Under the pieces are notes generated by a model. It did not search any database. It had not been told where the DNA came from and worked only from the letters and a program-made list of their open reading frames with translations. 64,000 bases of DNA from Flavobacterium sp. LHD-85 (GTDB lineage Bacteria; Bacteroidota; Bacteroidia; Flavobacteriales; Flavobacteriaceae), in assembly GCF_030929595.1 (NCBI RefSeq), contig NZ_JAVFVR010000006.1, forward strand, positions 248,001-312,000, in the 5' to 3' direction. The position numbers and the translations under genes were made by a program. Shown here piece by piece: positions 9,268-18,818 of the stretch; position 1 is the stretch's first letter, and the number at the start of each line of letters is the position of its first letter.

Positions 9268-12183
9268 TTATTTCAGACAATCTTTCAAAATAGTAACTGG
9301 ATGCAAGGCTTTTCTACTAGTTCCATCAAAAATCTGATGGCGGCAACTGGTTCCTGCAGCTGCAATTTCGGTTGATGATTCTGTTGCTCTAATTTTCGGA
9401 AACAAAGTATCTTCTCCCATTTTCATACTGATTTCGTAATGTTCTTTTTCGTACCCAAATGAACCCGCCATTCCGCAACAACCCGAATTGTAAATCGTAA
9501 CGGTATTATTTTTTGGAAGATTAAGCATCGCAAAAGAAGCTTCTACGCTACTCAATGATTTTTGATGGCAATGTCCATGAATTTTGATATTTTTTTCTTT
9601 TTCAGAAAATTGATCTGCGTGAATTTTTCCGTTTGCAATTTCTCTTTTGAAAAATTCTTCAACCGTAAAAGTATTTTTAGCTAATTTCTCCGCGCTTTCT
9701 TTATCTGAAACCAATCGGATATATTCGTCTCTGAAAGTCAATATTGCCGAAGGCTCAATTCCGATTAAAGGTGTGTTTTCAGAAATTATATTTTTAAAGG
9801 TATTGACATTTTTATTCGCAATTTCCTGCGCTTCTTCCAGAAAACCTTTTGAAATAAAAGCTCTTCCGCTTTCTTCATGATCGATTACAATTACTCTGTA
9901 ACCTAATTCTGTTAAAAGTTCGTACGCATCAATTCCGACTGAAACATCATAATAATTGGTAAATTCATCGCAGAAGAGATAAACGCTGCCATTCTCAAAA
10001 GAGCTGTTTATGTTACGTTTTTTATTCTTTTCGTACCATTTTCTAAATGTCTTTGGAGCCAATAATGGCACTTGTCTTTCTGGCGCAATTCCCATTCTCT
10101 TTTTAACGAAAGAAAGATTGGATGCCCAATTGGTGATAGATGGCGCAATACTTCCCAATTCATTCAATTTCGAATTGAAAGCAAATATTTTATTTCGGAA
10201 AGAAAATCCGTTTGCTTTTTGGTATTGGTATAAAAATTCTGCTTTTAAGGTTGCCACATCCACATTACTCGGACATTCGCTCGCACAGGCTTTACAGCTT
10301 ACGCATAATTCAAAAACCTTATATAATTCTTCGTGATCAAATTTATTTTCTTTTTCAGAATTCGTCAGATATTCTCTTAAAGCGTTGGCGCGAGCACGTG
10401 TGGTATCTTTTTCGTTTCTTGTCGCACGATAACTCGGACATAAAGTTCCACCCGCTGATGGCATTTTACGACAATCTCCCGAGCCGTTGCATTTTTCGGC
10501 AGCGCGCAAAACCCCTAAACTATCCGAGAAATCTTGAATCGTTTTTATTTCAGGCTCTATTCGTCCTGCTTCGAAACGAAGGTTTTCATCCATTTTCGAA
10601 GCATTTACGATTTTTCCAACGTTCAAAATCGTGTTCGGATCAAATGCTTTTTTTACTCTTTTCAGCAGTTCGTAGTTTTTATCGCCAATCATAAACGGCA
10701 AAAACTCTCCGCGCAGAATTCCATCGCCATGTTCACCGCTTAACGAACCTCTATATTTTTTCACCAAATGCGCTACTTCAGTAGATAAATTTCTAAACTG
10801 ATGCAATCCTTCTTTTGTCTTCAAATTTATCTTGGGACGCAAATGCAGCTCTCCCGCTCCAGCATGCGCGTAATAAATCGCACTTTGCCCGTGTCTTTCC
10901 ATCATCGCCGCAAAATCGGCAATGTAATTAGGAAGATCGCTCAACTCAACCGCAGTATCTTCAATAGAATCGGCTGCTTTATCGTCGCCCACAATACTTC
11001 CTAAAAGCCCAAGACCTGCTTTTCTTACTTCGTTTACTTTGTCGATATCGGTTCCGTAGATTTTTGGCAATGCATATCCGAAACCATTAATTTGAAGATC
11101 TTTAATCAAAGCATCGGCTTGAATTTCGACATCTTCCATACTAATGTGCGATCCAACTTCAAGCATAATAACTGCTTTTGGTTCGCCCACAATAAAAAAT
11201 CGGTTTTTAGCCTGCTCTCTATTGGTTTTGGTACAGTCTAAAATTGTATCGTCCATCATTTCGCAGGTGTACAAATGATGTTTCATTGCAGTGACAACGG
11301 CTTCTAAACTTTCCTGAATGGTATGAAAATGCGCCACAACCATAATATTGTTTACTGGCGGCAAATCGTCTACTTTCAAAGTGATTTCTGTCGTAAATGC
11401 CAAAGTCCCTTCACTTCCGCAAAGGAGTTTTCCTAAATTGATAGTATCTTCAGTTCCCGAAAAAAGTTTTGATTTCAGAAGAATATCAATTGCATAACCT
11501 GTATTTCGCCTATGAATTTCTGGTTTTGGAAATTCTTTTAAGATTTCTTCCTGATTTTCTTTGTTCGAAAGTTCTTCGTAAATAGTCTTATAGATTTTGT
11601 TTTCTAAAGAATCCCCTTTTGTTTTCTCGATAAATTCTTCAGAAGTTAAATCTTTAAATACTGCGGTCGTTCCGTCACTCAAAACGGCTTTTATTTCTAC
11701 AATTTTATCTCGAGTAACACCGTAACGAATTGAAGTTGTTCCCGATGAATTATTTCCGACCATTCCGCCAATCATGCATCTATTGGTTGTTGATGTAGTT
11801 GGTGCAAAAAAGAGTCCGTGCGGTTTTAAATATAAATTCAGTTCATCACGAATTACTCCAGGCTGAACGGTTATGGTTTTCTGTTTAGGATCAAAAGAAA
11901 CAATTTTATTAAAATGTTTAGAAACATCGACAATGATTCCGCTTCCTATGGTCTGGCCTGCTAAAGATGTTCCTGCTGTTCGTGGTGTTATTGAAATTTT
12001 ATTTTTTGAGGCAAAACGAATAATATTTACAATATCATTTTCTGATTTTGGAATCGCCACGGCAAGAGGCATAATTCTATAAGCAGAGGCATCTGTGGCG
12101 TATATTTTTTTATGAAGGTCATCATAAAAAAGAGTTCCTTCTAAGGAAGTTTCTAATTCTTGTAATTGGAGAGAATCGGACAT
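9268..12183 (-). CDS. FAD-binding and Fe-S-binding D-2-hydroxyacid dehydrogenase (D-lactate / YdiJ type)
   Basis: A 971-residue cytoplasmic flavoprotein. The N-terminal half has a PCMH-type FAD-binding domain (PRTAGTSLAGQ near 58-68, then GGMVGNNSSGT) and an FAD-oxidase C domain. The C-terminal half carries Fe-S cysteines (CVSCKACASECPSN near 635) and GlpC-type CCG motifs (GHCHQ, SGCCGMAGSFGYE). This is the architecture of E. coli YdiJ and glycolate/D-lactate dehydrogenases. MurQ releases D-lactate, so oxidation of D-lactate to pyruvate is the most economical role. It is the first gene of the leftward operon, downstream of the putative DeoR operators. D-2-hydroxyglutarate is the main alternative substrate. 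Confidence 0.88.
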   Translation of the reverse strand: MSDSLQLQELETSLEGTLFYDDLHKKIYATDASAYRIMPLAVAIPKSENDIVNIIRFASKNKISITPRTAGTSLAGQTIGSGIIVDVSKHFNKIVSFDPKQKTITVQPGVIRDELNLYLKPHGLFFAPTTSTTNRCMIGGMVGNNSSGTTSIRYGVTRDKIVEIKAVLSDGTTAVFKDLTSEEFIEKTKGDSLENKIYKTIYEELSNKENQEEILKEFPKPEIHRRNTGYAIDILLKSKLFSGTEDTINLGKLLCGSEGTLAFTTEITLKVDDLPPVNNIMVVAHFHTIQESLEAVVTAMKHHLYTCEMMDDTILDCTKTNREQAKNRFFIVGEPKAVIMLEVGSHISMEDVEIQADALIKDLQINGFGYALPKIYGTDIDKVNEVRKAGLGLLGSIVGDDKAADSIEDTAVELSDLPNYIADFAAMMERHGQSAIYYAHAGAGELHLRPKINLKTKEGLHQFRNLSTEVAHLVKKYRGSLSGEHGDGILRGEFLPFMIGDKNYELLKRVKKAFDPNTILNVGKIVNASKMDENLRFEAGRIEPEIKTIQDFSDSLGVLRAAEKCNGSGDCRKMPSAGGTLCPSYRATRNEKDTTRARANALREYLTNSEKENKFDHEELYKVFELCVSCKACASECPSNVDVATLKAEFLYQYQKANGFSFRNKIFAFNSKLNELGSIAPSITNWASNLSFVKKRMGIAPERQVPLLAPKTFRKWYEKNKKRNINSSFENGSVYLFCDEFTNYYDVSVGIDAYELLTELGYRVIVIDHEESGRAFISKGFLEEAQEIANKNVNTFKNIISENTPLIGIEPSAILTFRDEYIRLVSDKESAEKLAKNTFTVEEFFKREIANGKIHADQFSEKEKNIKIHGHCHQKSLSSVEASFAMLNLPKNNTVTIYNSGCCGMAGSFGYEKEHYEISMKMGEDTLFPKIRATESSTEIAAAGTSCRHQIFDGTSRKALHPVTILKDCLK

Positions 12184-12435
12184 TTAATTGGTTCTATTGC
12201 TTTTGGTTCTTTAATACATGTTTTATTTCTGCACTTCGCGAAAAGCTAATCAGTAAAAACAAAACATTCTAAATTTTATTAGAATTCAATATTTATTAAA
12301 GTTCCTTTTAAAAGCTTTGAACTTTTTTTCAAATGCAGACACAGAAATGCTAAGCAAATGAAAGAATGATTTTCATAAATATATCTGACTAATAAAATTA
12401 GTTTTAACAAATATAGATACAAAAAGCATACAAAT

Positions 12436-12456
12436 ACATTATTTTGCGTTTTTTAA
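12436..12456 (+). promoter_or_regulatory. putative DeoR operator, copy A (upstream of leftward operon)
   Basis: CATTATTTTGCG followed by a T-run and TTAA. It matches copy B (13401-13421) at 19 of 21 positions. It lies in the 331-bp gap between the regulator gene and the first gene of the leftward operon (start 12183). Assignment to the local DeoR protein is inferred. Confidence 0.6.
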
Positions 12457-12473
12457 CATAACAAAATTACAAT

Positions 12474-12490
12474 AACGCAACAAAACGCAA
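12474..12490 (-). promoter_or_regulatory. tandem TTGCGTT half-sites, 10-bp period
   Basis: On the minus strand TTGCGTT occurs twice with starts exactly 10 bp apart (AACGCAA at 12474-12480 and 12484-12490 on the plus strand). Direct repeats at about one helical turn are known for DeoR/AgaR-type operators. The site lies 18 bp from operator copy A. The rest of 12184-12514 shows no gene. Confidence 0.5.
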
Positions 12491-12514
12491 AAATTACATT
12501 GGATAAGTTTAAAA

Positions 12515-13264
12515 TTATAAGATAAAGACTCCAGATTTCCTATATTCATCTAGTTTTTCATCTTCTGGATCTAATTCCGTTACAATCGTATCCAGTTGCG
12601 TAAGATCACATACACCATGAGGCATTTTGGTGTTTAATTTATTTGAAGCAAACATAGAAACCACTCTATCAGAAGCTTCTATCATTGCTTTTTTGACAAT
12701 TGAAATTTCATAGCCTACTTCTGTAAGTCCTTGTTTTATATTAATGCTGCTGGCACCAATGAAACAAATATCGGCTTTAATTTTAGAAACTACCTGAATT
12801 ACATCCATACCTATTGTTACCATTGCGTTTTTCTGCATTTTTCCGCCAATAAAAATCAAATCGATATTTGGATGCTGAGACAACTGCATGGCTATCGGTA
12901 AACTATACGTATATATTGTAGCTTTTAAATCGGCCGGAATTAACTTTGCAAAAACCAGATTAGTGCTTCCACCGCTCATTATAATAACCTGATCGTCATG
13001 AAGAAGAGACAATGCTTTTGTTACGATTTGCTTCTTCTGTTCTTCTGCAGCTATTGCAATATCAAAGACATTTGCAGACTTTTCTTTAACCTGCACCGCG
13101 CCGCCGTATACTTTCTCTAACAGCTTTTTGCTGTCCAATTCATTCAAATCTCTTCTTATGGTATCTTCAGACAAATCGAGAGCCAAAGCTAAATCTGTTG
13201 TAACAACTTTCTGGTCTTCAATAAGTTTAGTCATTATATATTTCTGTCTTTCAGCCTTCAGCAT
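12515..13264 (-). CDS. DeoR-family transcriptional regulator of the amino-sugar locus
   Basis: A 249-residue regulator with an N-terminal DeoR winged helix-turn-helix (MLKAERQKYIMTKL, then TTDLALALDLSEDTIRRDLNEL) and a C-terminal DeoRC sugar-phosphate sensor domain (IIMSGGSTNLVFAKLI, FIGG, CFIGASSI). I chose the ATG at 13264 because the family usually starts with MLKxER and because the longer frame, open to 13354, would run through an operator-like site at 13330-13350; an ATG at 13288 is also possible. The ligand is probably a sugar phosphate such as MurNAc-6-P or GlcNAc-6-P. The gene lies between the two divergent operons it probably controls. Confidence 0.9.
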   Translation of the reverse strand: MLKAERQKYIMTKLIEDQKVVTTDLALALDLSEDTIRRDLNELDSKKLLEKVYGGAVQVKEKSANVFDIAIAAEEQKKQIVTKALSLLHDDQVIIMSGGSTNLVFAKLIPADLKATIYTYSLPIAMQLSQHPNIDLIFIGGKMQKNAMVTIGMDVIQVVSKIKADICFIGASSINIKQGLTEVGYEISIVKKAMIEASDRVVSMFASNKLNTKMPHGVCDLTQLDTIVTELDPEDEKLDEYRKSGVFIL

Positions 13265-13329
13265 TTTTTTATAAAAGTTAAAATTCATCACAAATATATC
13301 AAATATTTCATTCCATATCAGAAAAGAGC

Positions 13330-13350
13330 TTAAAAACTGCAAAATAATGC
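13330..13350 (-). promoter_or_regulatory. putative DeoR operator, copy C (inverted)
   Basis: On the minus strand it reads GCATTATTTTGCA then GTTTTTAA, identical to copy B at 20 of 21 positions. With copy B it forms an inverted pair 50 bp apart in the regulator-susC promoter region. Confidence 0.7.
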
Positions 13351-13400
13351 ACATGAAAGATTTTTTGAATAATTCAGATTCTAATTTTTTATTAAAACTT

Positions 13401-13421
13401 GCATTATTTTGCGGTTTTTAA
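13401..13421 (+). promoter_or_regulatory. putative DeoR operator, copy B (upstream of susC)
   Basis: GCATTATTTTGCG then GTTTTTAA. It lies about 50-70 bp upstream of the TAnnTTTG box of the susC promoter. A partial fourth copy on the minus strand (GCATTATTTATT) lies at 13442-13453. Confidence 0.7.
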
Positions 13422-13473
13422 ATTATTTTTCGAAAAAAAACAATAAATAATGCATTTATATGCAATAAATAGA

Positions 13474-13481
13474 TATATTTG
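13474..13481 (+). promoter_or_regulatory. -7 promoter box of the rightward susCD operon
   Basis: TATATTTG matches the Bacteroidota -7 consensus TAnnTTTG and lies 32 bp before the susC ATG. No good -33 TTG is visible at the usual distance, as might be expected of a promoter needing an activator. Confidence 0.5.
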
Positions 13482-13512
13482 CTCACAACAACCATAAAAA
13501 ACCAGATTAATC

Positions 13513-16500
13513 ATGAAAAAATTACTCTTTATTTCGGTGTTGTTTTTGTGCATTCAAGCAGCATTTGGACAAGCAAAAACGGTTACTGGAACTGTAAAAA
13601 ACAAGAAGGATGGCTTTCCTCTTCCTGGAGTTAGTGTCCTTATTCAAGGAACATCAAATGGCACAACTACAGATTTTGATGGAAACTACAGCATTAGTGT
13701 TGCTCCTGGACGAAGCCTTAGCTTTAGCTACATGGGCTTTGAAACTGCAGTAGTGAAAGTTGAGGGACAACATAAAATCAACATTGATATGACAGAAAGC
13801 GCTGCAAAGTTAGATGAAGTAGTTGTAGTGGGATTCTCTTCGCAAAAGAAAGCTAATCTTACTGGTGCAGTTGCTAAAGTTGATGTTAAAAAAGCTTTAG
13901 GAAGCATTCCTGTTACAGATATTACAAAAGGTTTACAGGGAACTACTCCTGGACTTAATATTACTTACAATTCAGGTAGTATCGGTAAACAATCAAAAAT
14001 TAATATTCGTGGAGCAGGAACTATTGTAAACGGAGAGGTTTCAGGATCGCCACTTATTTTAGTTGATGGTGTTCCAGGTGACCTTTCTTTATTAAATGCA
14101 GAAGATGTAGAATCGATGTCTGTTCTTAAAGATGCGGCCTCTGCTTCTATTTATGGTGCACGTGCTGCATTTGGAGTTATATTAGTTACCACTAAAAGCG
14201 GTAAAAATGCAAAAGGTAAAGTACGATTTGCTTATAGCGTAAATACTGGTATTAGCAACCCAATTTCTTTGGTTCAATTTAATGATCCTACAGTTGAGCT
14301 TCCTGCAATGATCGAGGCACAAGCTAGAGCGGGTAATGCCAATCCAGAGTCTTTTGGTATGAACTACAAAACATTATTGCCAGGTATTATTAACTGGAAA
14401 GAAAAATATGCTGCAACAAGAGATCCTAATAATAAAAACATGATTTTAGGAGAGGATTTTGACGTGATTGGCGGCAGAGAATATTTTTATAGAATCTGGA
14501 ATCCGCATGACGAAATGCTAAAAAAGAATTCTATACAAACGCTTCATAATTTATCAGCTCAAGGTTCTTTGGGAGAAAAAAGTTCGTTTATTGTTTCGTT
14601 AGGTCTTGCTAATCAAGATGGTGTAATGAAAATTAATACAGAAACCAATCAAAGATTCAGTCTTAATATGGGTATGACTACTCAATTAACAAACTGGCTT
14701 ACTGGAGATTTTAAAGTATTGGGAACTTTCCAAGAATATAATTCTCCTTTTAACTATTATAACAATGGTGTTGATACGGCTGGAAATGGATATTTTGGAT
14801 ACTACATGCGTTGGGGTTCTTATTTCCCTTACGGTACTTACAATGGCACCTATTTCAGACATGCGCCAGGTTATATGGCAAACGCATCTCAAAATGAGAA
14901 TAAGTCAAATGATATGAGGATAAGCGGAAAACTTACTGCTCAAATTACAAAAGACTTTAATCTTATTGGAGAATACAGTATCAATACTAATTTTTCAAGC
15001 CTTAAAATGAATGGTGGTCAAGTGCCACTTTGGGACTGGTGGACAAGTGCTGCTGACTTAGTTGCGGGCAAACCGACATCTATGGAAACTGCAAACGATT
15101 TTGTTGCACAAGCCAAAACATCTTACACTAGAAATGTAGCCAATGTTTATGCAAATTATACTAAAACATTGGGTGAAAACCATAACTTTAAAGCATTAGG
15201 AGGTTTAAACACGGAGTGGTACGATCAAGAAAGAACTTATGCTCGTAGAAATACACTTTTAGACAAAAGCAAACCAGAGTTTAATCTAGCTATTGGTGAT
15301 CAATTTACCGCGCCTCTTGTGGCTAATGATATCTTAAATCCAGGTTTATCAAGATATGCCATTGCTGGATTCTTTGCACGTGTAAATTATGACTACAAAG
15401 GAAAATATCTTTTGGAAGTAAACGGACGTTATGACGGTTCGTCAAAATTCCCTACAGATGAGCAATGGGGATTCTTCCCTTCTGCTTCTGTTGGATACAG
15501 AATTTCGGAAGAAGCTTTCATGGAAGGTACAAAAAGCTGGTTAAATGATTTGAAAATTAGAGGATCTGTTGGTTCAATTGGAAATCAGAATATTGCTAAC
15601 AATGCCTTTTTACCTGTTATGACTAATGTTACTACTAATCCTAACCCTTATTGGATAGGAAGTGGCACAACCATTCCTCCTACTGTGAATCAGCCATCAA
15701 ATGTTGATCCTAATTTAACTTGGGAAAAAGTAACTACTCAAGATATTGGTATCGATATTCGTATCTTTAATATGCTTGGATTAACTTTTGACTATTATCA
15801 AAGAGACACCAAAGGAATGTTGGCTCCAGGTAAAACACTTCCAGGCTCATTTGGTCAGGCTGCAGCTAATACAAACTCAGGAAATTTAAGAACAAAAGGT
15901 TGGGAGCTTGCGCTTAACTTTAACAAACAAATAAACCAAAACATTAGTGTTTATGCAGATCTTACCCTTTCAGACAATACTACTGAAGTAACAGAATGGA
16001 ACAACTCTGCTAAACTGATCTCAACTTCATCTTTTTACGCAGGTCAAAAATTGGGTGAAATCTGGGGATTAGAAACAGACCGTTTGATTCAAACTACAGA
16101 TCAAATTGATGCAACTGGATTAATCGTAAATGGTGTTGATTATAAAAATATTAGAACAGGTGCTTTTAAATTTGGCGCTGGAGATGTAATGTATAAAGAT
16201 TTAGATGGCGATGGCGTAATCTCAAGAGGTGATGGAACAGCTCTTAAACCGGGAGATTTAAAAGTTATTGGTAATACAACTCCTCGTTACCAATATGGAA
16301 TTCGTTTAGGAAGTGCTTTATACGGATTTGACATTGATGCCTTCTTTCAAGGAGTTGGTAAACGTGAATACTGGGCGACTTCTGATTTAGTATTACCATT
16401 CTACAATAGAACAGATGCTATGTATGTAAACCAGAATGATTACTGGACATCAGAAAACACAGATGCTTATTTCCCTAATCCGTACCCTAACCATGCTGGA

Positions 16501-16797
16501 AACGCTTTTGGAACTTATGCGCCTGGATCTAACAACTTTGTGGCACAGTCACGTTATTTATTAGACATGTCTTATTTACGTTTAAAGTCAGTAACGATTG
16601 GATATACTTTTCCTAAAAGCATTACTGAAAAAATCGGAATCGATAAAATTAGACCGTACGTTTCTGGCTTAAACTTAGCGACTTGGAAAAGCAGTAAATT
16701 GCCAGTAGATCCTGAGATTAATGAAACTGAAGCGGCATGGGGAAGAACTTTCCCTTATTCTAAAACGATATCATTTGGTATTCAACTTGCTTTCTAA
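13513..16797 (+). CDS. SusC/RagA-type TonB-linked outer-membrane transporter
   Basis: A 1094-residue protein. It has a signal peptide ending near AAFGQ, a carboxypeptidase-regulatory-like domain (about 22-110, TVTGTVKNKKDGFPLPGVSV), a SusC signature (KLDEVVVVGF), a plug domain (about 115-230, with SVLKDAASASIYGARAAFGVILVTTK) and a TonB barrel ending in Phe. With the adjacent SusD it should form the lid-and-barrel importer for an oligosaccharide. The neighbours point to muropeptides or GlcNAc-MurNAc fragments as cargo. It is the first gene of the rightward operon, 33 bp before susD, with a TAnnTTTG promoter box and DeoR-type operators upstream. Confidence 0.95.
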   Translation: MKKLLFISVLFLCIQAAFGQAKTVTGTVKNKKDGFPLPGVSVLIQGTSNGTTTDFDGNYSISVAPGRSLSFSYMGFETAVVKVEGQHKINIDMTESAAKLDEVVVVGFSSQKKANLTGAVAKVDVKKALGSIPVTDITKGLQGTTPGLNITYNSGSIGKQSKINIRGAGTIVNGEVSGSPLILVDGVPGDLSLLNAEDVESMSVLKDAASASIYGARAAFGVILVTTKSGKNAKGKVRFAYSVNTGISNPISLVQFNDPTVELPAMIEAQARAGNANPESFGMNYKTLLPGIINWKEKYAATRDPNNKNMILGEDFDVIGGREYFYRIWNPHDEMLKKNSIQTLHNLSAQGSLGEKSSFIVSLGLANQDGVMKINTETNQRFSLNMGMTTQLTNWLTGDFKVLGTFQEYNSPFNYYNNGVDTAGNGYFGYYMRWGSYFPYGTYNGTYFRHAPGYMANASQNENKSNDMRISGKLTAQITKDFNLIGEYSINTNFSSLKMNGGQVPLWDWWTSAADLVAGKPTSMETANDFVAQAKTSYTRNVANVYANYTKTLGENHNFKALGGLNTEWYDQERTYARRNTLLDKSKPEFNLAIGDQFTAPLVANDILNPGLSRYAIAGFFARVNYDYKGKYLLEVNGRYDGSSKFPTDEQWGFFPSASVGYRISEEAFMEGTKSWLNDLKIRGSVGSIGNQNIANNAFLPVMTNVTTNPNPYWIGSGTTIPPTVNQPSNVDPNLTWEKVTTQDIGIDIRIFNMLGLTFDYYQRDTKGMLAPGKTLPGSFGQAAANTNSGNLRTKGWELALNFNKQINQNISVYADLTLSDNTTEVTEWNNSAKLISTSSFYAGQKLGEIWGLETDRLIQTTDQIDATGLIVNGVDYKNIRTGAFKFGAGDVMYKDLDGDGVISRGDGTALKPGDLKVIGNTTPRYQYGIRLGSALYGFDIDAFFQGVGKREYWATSDLVLPFYNRTDAMYVNQNDYWTSENTDAYFPNPYPNHAGNAFGTYAPGSNNFVAQSRYLLDMSYLRLKSVTIGYTFPKSITEKIGIDKIRPYVSGLNLATWKSSKLPVDPEINETEAAWGRTFPYSKTISFGIQLAF

Positions 16798-16830
16798 AAA
16801 AGGTATTTAAAAATTAAAAAATTAATCAAA

Positions 16831-18564
16831 ATGAGAAAATATATAACAAACTCTAGGATAAAACTAACAGTTGCCTTGTTTGCTATTGCAAGTGTAACAG
16901 TTAGCTGTTCAGATTTTTTGGACACACCACCTGAAGATGTTTTTACAGATGACAATTTTTGGACTTCAGAAAATAACGTAAAAACATTCTCTTGGTTGAA
17001 CTACAATACCTTTAATGGTTATGGAAATAATGCAGGTACTACAGCTGACTTCTACTTCCATGCAGGAACAGGGTTAATAGATGACAACCTAGCTAATAAC
17101 GTTTTTACAAACTTTCCAACGGCTCCAAATGCAACTAATGCAAACTGGAACGAATACTACACTTTGGTTCGTCGTTGCAATCTTATGCTAGTAAGAGTAC
17201 CTAATGTACCAATGGATCAGACAAAGAAAAATCATTACATAGGTGTTGCTAAATTCTTTAGAGCGCATACTTATTTCCGTTTAGCACAGCAGTTTGGCGA
17301 TGTTCCTTATACAAATGAATATTTAGCTCAAAGTGATGCTAACGTATATAAGCCAGCTTTATCAAGAGCAGAAGTTGTTGATAATGTAATTAAAGATTTG
17401 GAAGAAGCAATTCCGATGTTATTAAACGTTGACGACAGCAATGTCACTGTAAATAAATATACTGCTTATGCATTATTAAGCCGCGTTTGTTTAAGTGAAG
17501 GAACTTACAGAAAATACAATGGAGAGCAAAATGGAAATGCTTATCTTCAGAAAGCAAAAGAAGCTTCTTTAGCAGTAATGAACAATAGTTTGTACAAATT
17601 AAACGCAGACTGGAAATCACTTTATAATTCTGTCGAATTATTAGGAAATGCTGAAGTAATCTTGACAAAGAGATATATCAAAGGTGTTTTAGGAAATTCT
17701 GTACAAGCCTATACAAATACCTCTACTGTTCAAAACGGATTGACAAAATTTGCTGCACAAAGTTATGTAACTACCAATGGACTGCCAATCAAACAAGCTG
17801 GCAATACTCAATATTTAGGAGATAACACTATTGCAAATACCTTTGCCAACAGAGATCCTCGATTTGCTAAAGCATTTAGCAATGTAGATTATGCTTATTC
17901 TGATAAACCTTATACTGGTTTGACATCTATTACTGGTTATGTGTTCCAGTTATATAACAATCCTGCTACAACAGGTACAGAGGTTTCAACAATTGGCCAA
18001 AATCAAATTGACGCCCCAGTTTTCACACTAAGTGAAGTTTATTTAAACTATGCTGAAGCTTGTGCAGAATTAGGAGCTATCACTACTGCAGATCTTAATT
18101 TATCTATTAATAAAGTTCGTACACGTGCAGGAATTGCTACTTTGACGACAGATGGCACAAATGCTAGTGTTGGAGGAGTACAAATAGATGATCCACAAAG
18201 AACAGCAGCATTAGAACAAATTTCAGGAATTGTTAATCCAATTATATGGGAGATTCGTCGTGAGCGCAGAATCGAGTTCATGAGCTGGACTACCATGAGA
18301 AAAGAAGATCTGATGCGTTGGAAAAAAGGAGATTACCTAGACACAAATGCTAATCCTGATGTTGCTTTAGGAGCTAAAATAGTAGCTCTAATAGGAACTA
18401 ATTCTAAAACAAAAGTAAACGCAGAAGGATACGTAATTCCTTATGCTGCTGGTGTGTCAAGATTATTTGTATCTCCAAAAAATTACTTGAGTGCAATTCC
18501 AACAAATGACATCAATTTATACGCTGCAGAAGGTGTAGAATTAAAACAAAATCCAGGCTGGTAA
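16831..18564 (+). CDS. SusD/RagB-family substrate-binding lipoprotein
   Basis: A 577-residue lipoprotein. The lipobox VTVSC gives a lipidated Cys, followed by SDFLDTPPEDVF, the classic SusD start. An N-terminal SusD-like region and a C-terminal RagB/SusD domain (EVYLNYAEACAELG, then EIRRERRIEFMSW and DLMRWKKGD) follow. It caps the SusC barrel and binds glycan at the cell surface. The partner SusC is immediately upstream, and a terminator-like hairpin follows the stop. Confidence 0.95.
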   Translation: MRKYITNSRIKLTVALFAIASVTVSCSDFLDTPPEDVFTDDNFWTSENNVKTFSWLNYNTFNGYGNNAGTTADFYFHAGTGLIDDNLANNVFTNFPTAPNATNANWNEYYTLVRRCNLMLVRVPNVPMDQTKKNHYIGVAKFFRAHTYFRLAQQFGDVPYTNEYLAQSDANVYKPALSRAEVVDNVIKDLEEAIPMLLNVDDSNVTVNKYTAYALLSRVCLSEGTYRKYNGEQNGNAYLQKAKEASLAVMNNSLYKLNADWKSLYNSVELLGNAEVILTKRYIKGVLGNSVQAYTNTSTVQNGLTKFAAQSYVTTNGLPIKQAGNTQYLGDNTIANTFANRDPRFAKAFSNVDYAYSDKPYTGLTSITGYVFQLYNNPATTGTEVSTIGQNQIDAPVFTLSEVYLNYAEACAELGAITTADLNLSINKVRTRAGIATLTTDGTNASVGGVQIDDPQRTAALEQISGIVNPIIWEIRRERRIEFMSWTTMRKEDLMRWKKGDYLDTNANPDVALGAKIVALIGTNSKTKVNAEGYVIPYAAGVSRLFVSPKNYLSAIPTNDINLYAAEGVELKQNPGW

Positions 18565-18598
18565 TTCGGTAAAAACTGAAAAACCGCATCTAATACAA

Positions 18599-18635
18599 CT
18601 GCCTCCGACGTGAGACTTTTCGGAGGCAGTATTTT
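18599..18635 (+). terminator. hairpin terminator after susD
   Basis: A 9-bp stem CTGCCTCCG (18599-18607) with CGGAGGCAG (18621-18629), 13-nt loop, followed by TATTTT. The T-tract is weak, so it may be a partial terminator that lowers expression of the downstream catabolic genes relative to susCD. Confidence 0.7.
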
Positions 18636-18818
18636 AAAATACTCTTTTTTAGACACATTGTGACCGATAAAAGGTCAAATAGAAAAATTAATCCTGATTC
18701 ATGCAGGTTATATCTTGTTAGTTTTTAGATTCCCCAAATCTGCCTAAAACATTCATATACTCCGATAAAATCTTAATTTTATTAGTCCATTTTGTCTCTA
18801 ACTAATAACTGTATTAAA

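Noticed and set aside
10212..10694. 160-aa plus-strand frame inside the FAD/Fe-S dehydrogenase gene
   Set aside because: Antisense to Fe-S motif codons; composition is rich in Phe/Leu/Arg as expected of a shadow frame.
13265..13354. N-terminal extension of the DeoR regulator
   Set aside because: The extra 30 residues are hydrophobic, unlike the family, and the DNA carries operator copy C.
18792..18818. TTG start nine codons upstream for NamZ
   Set aside because: The ATG at 18819 gives a better signal peptide and the usual MIKF-type start.
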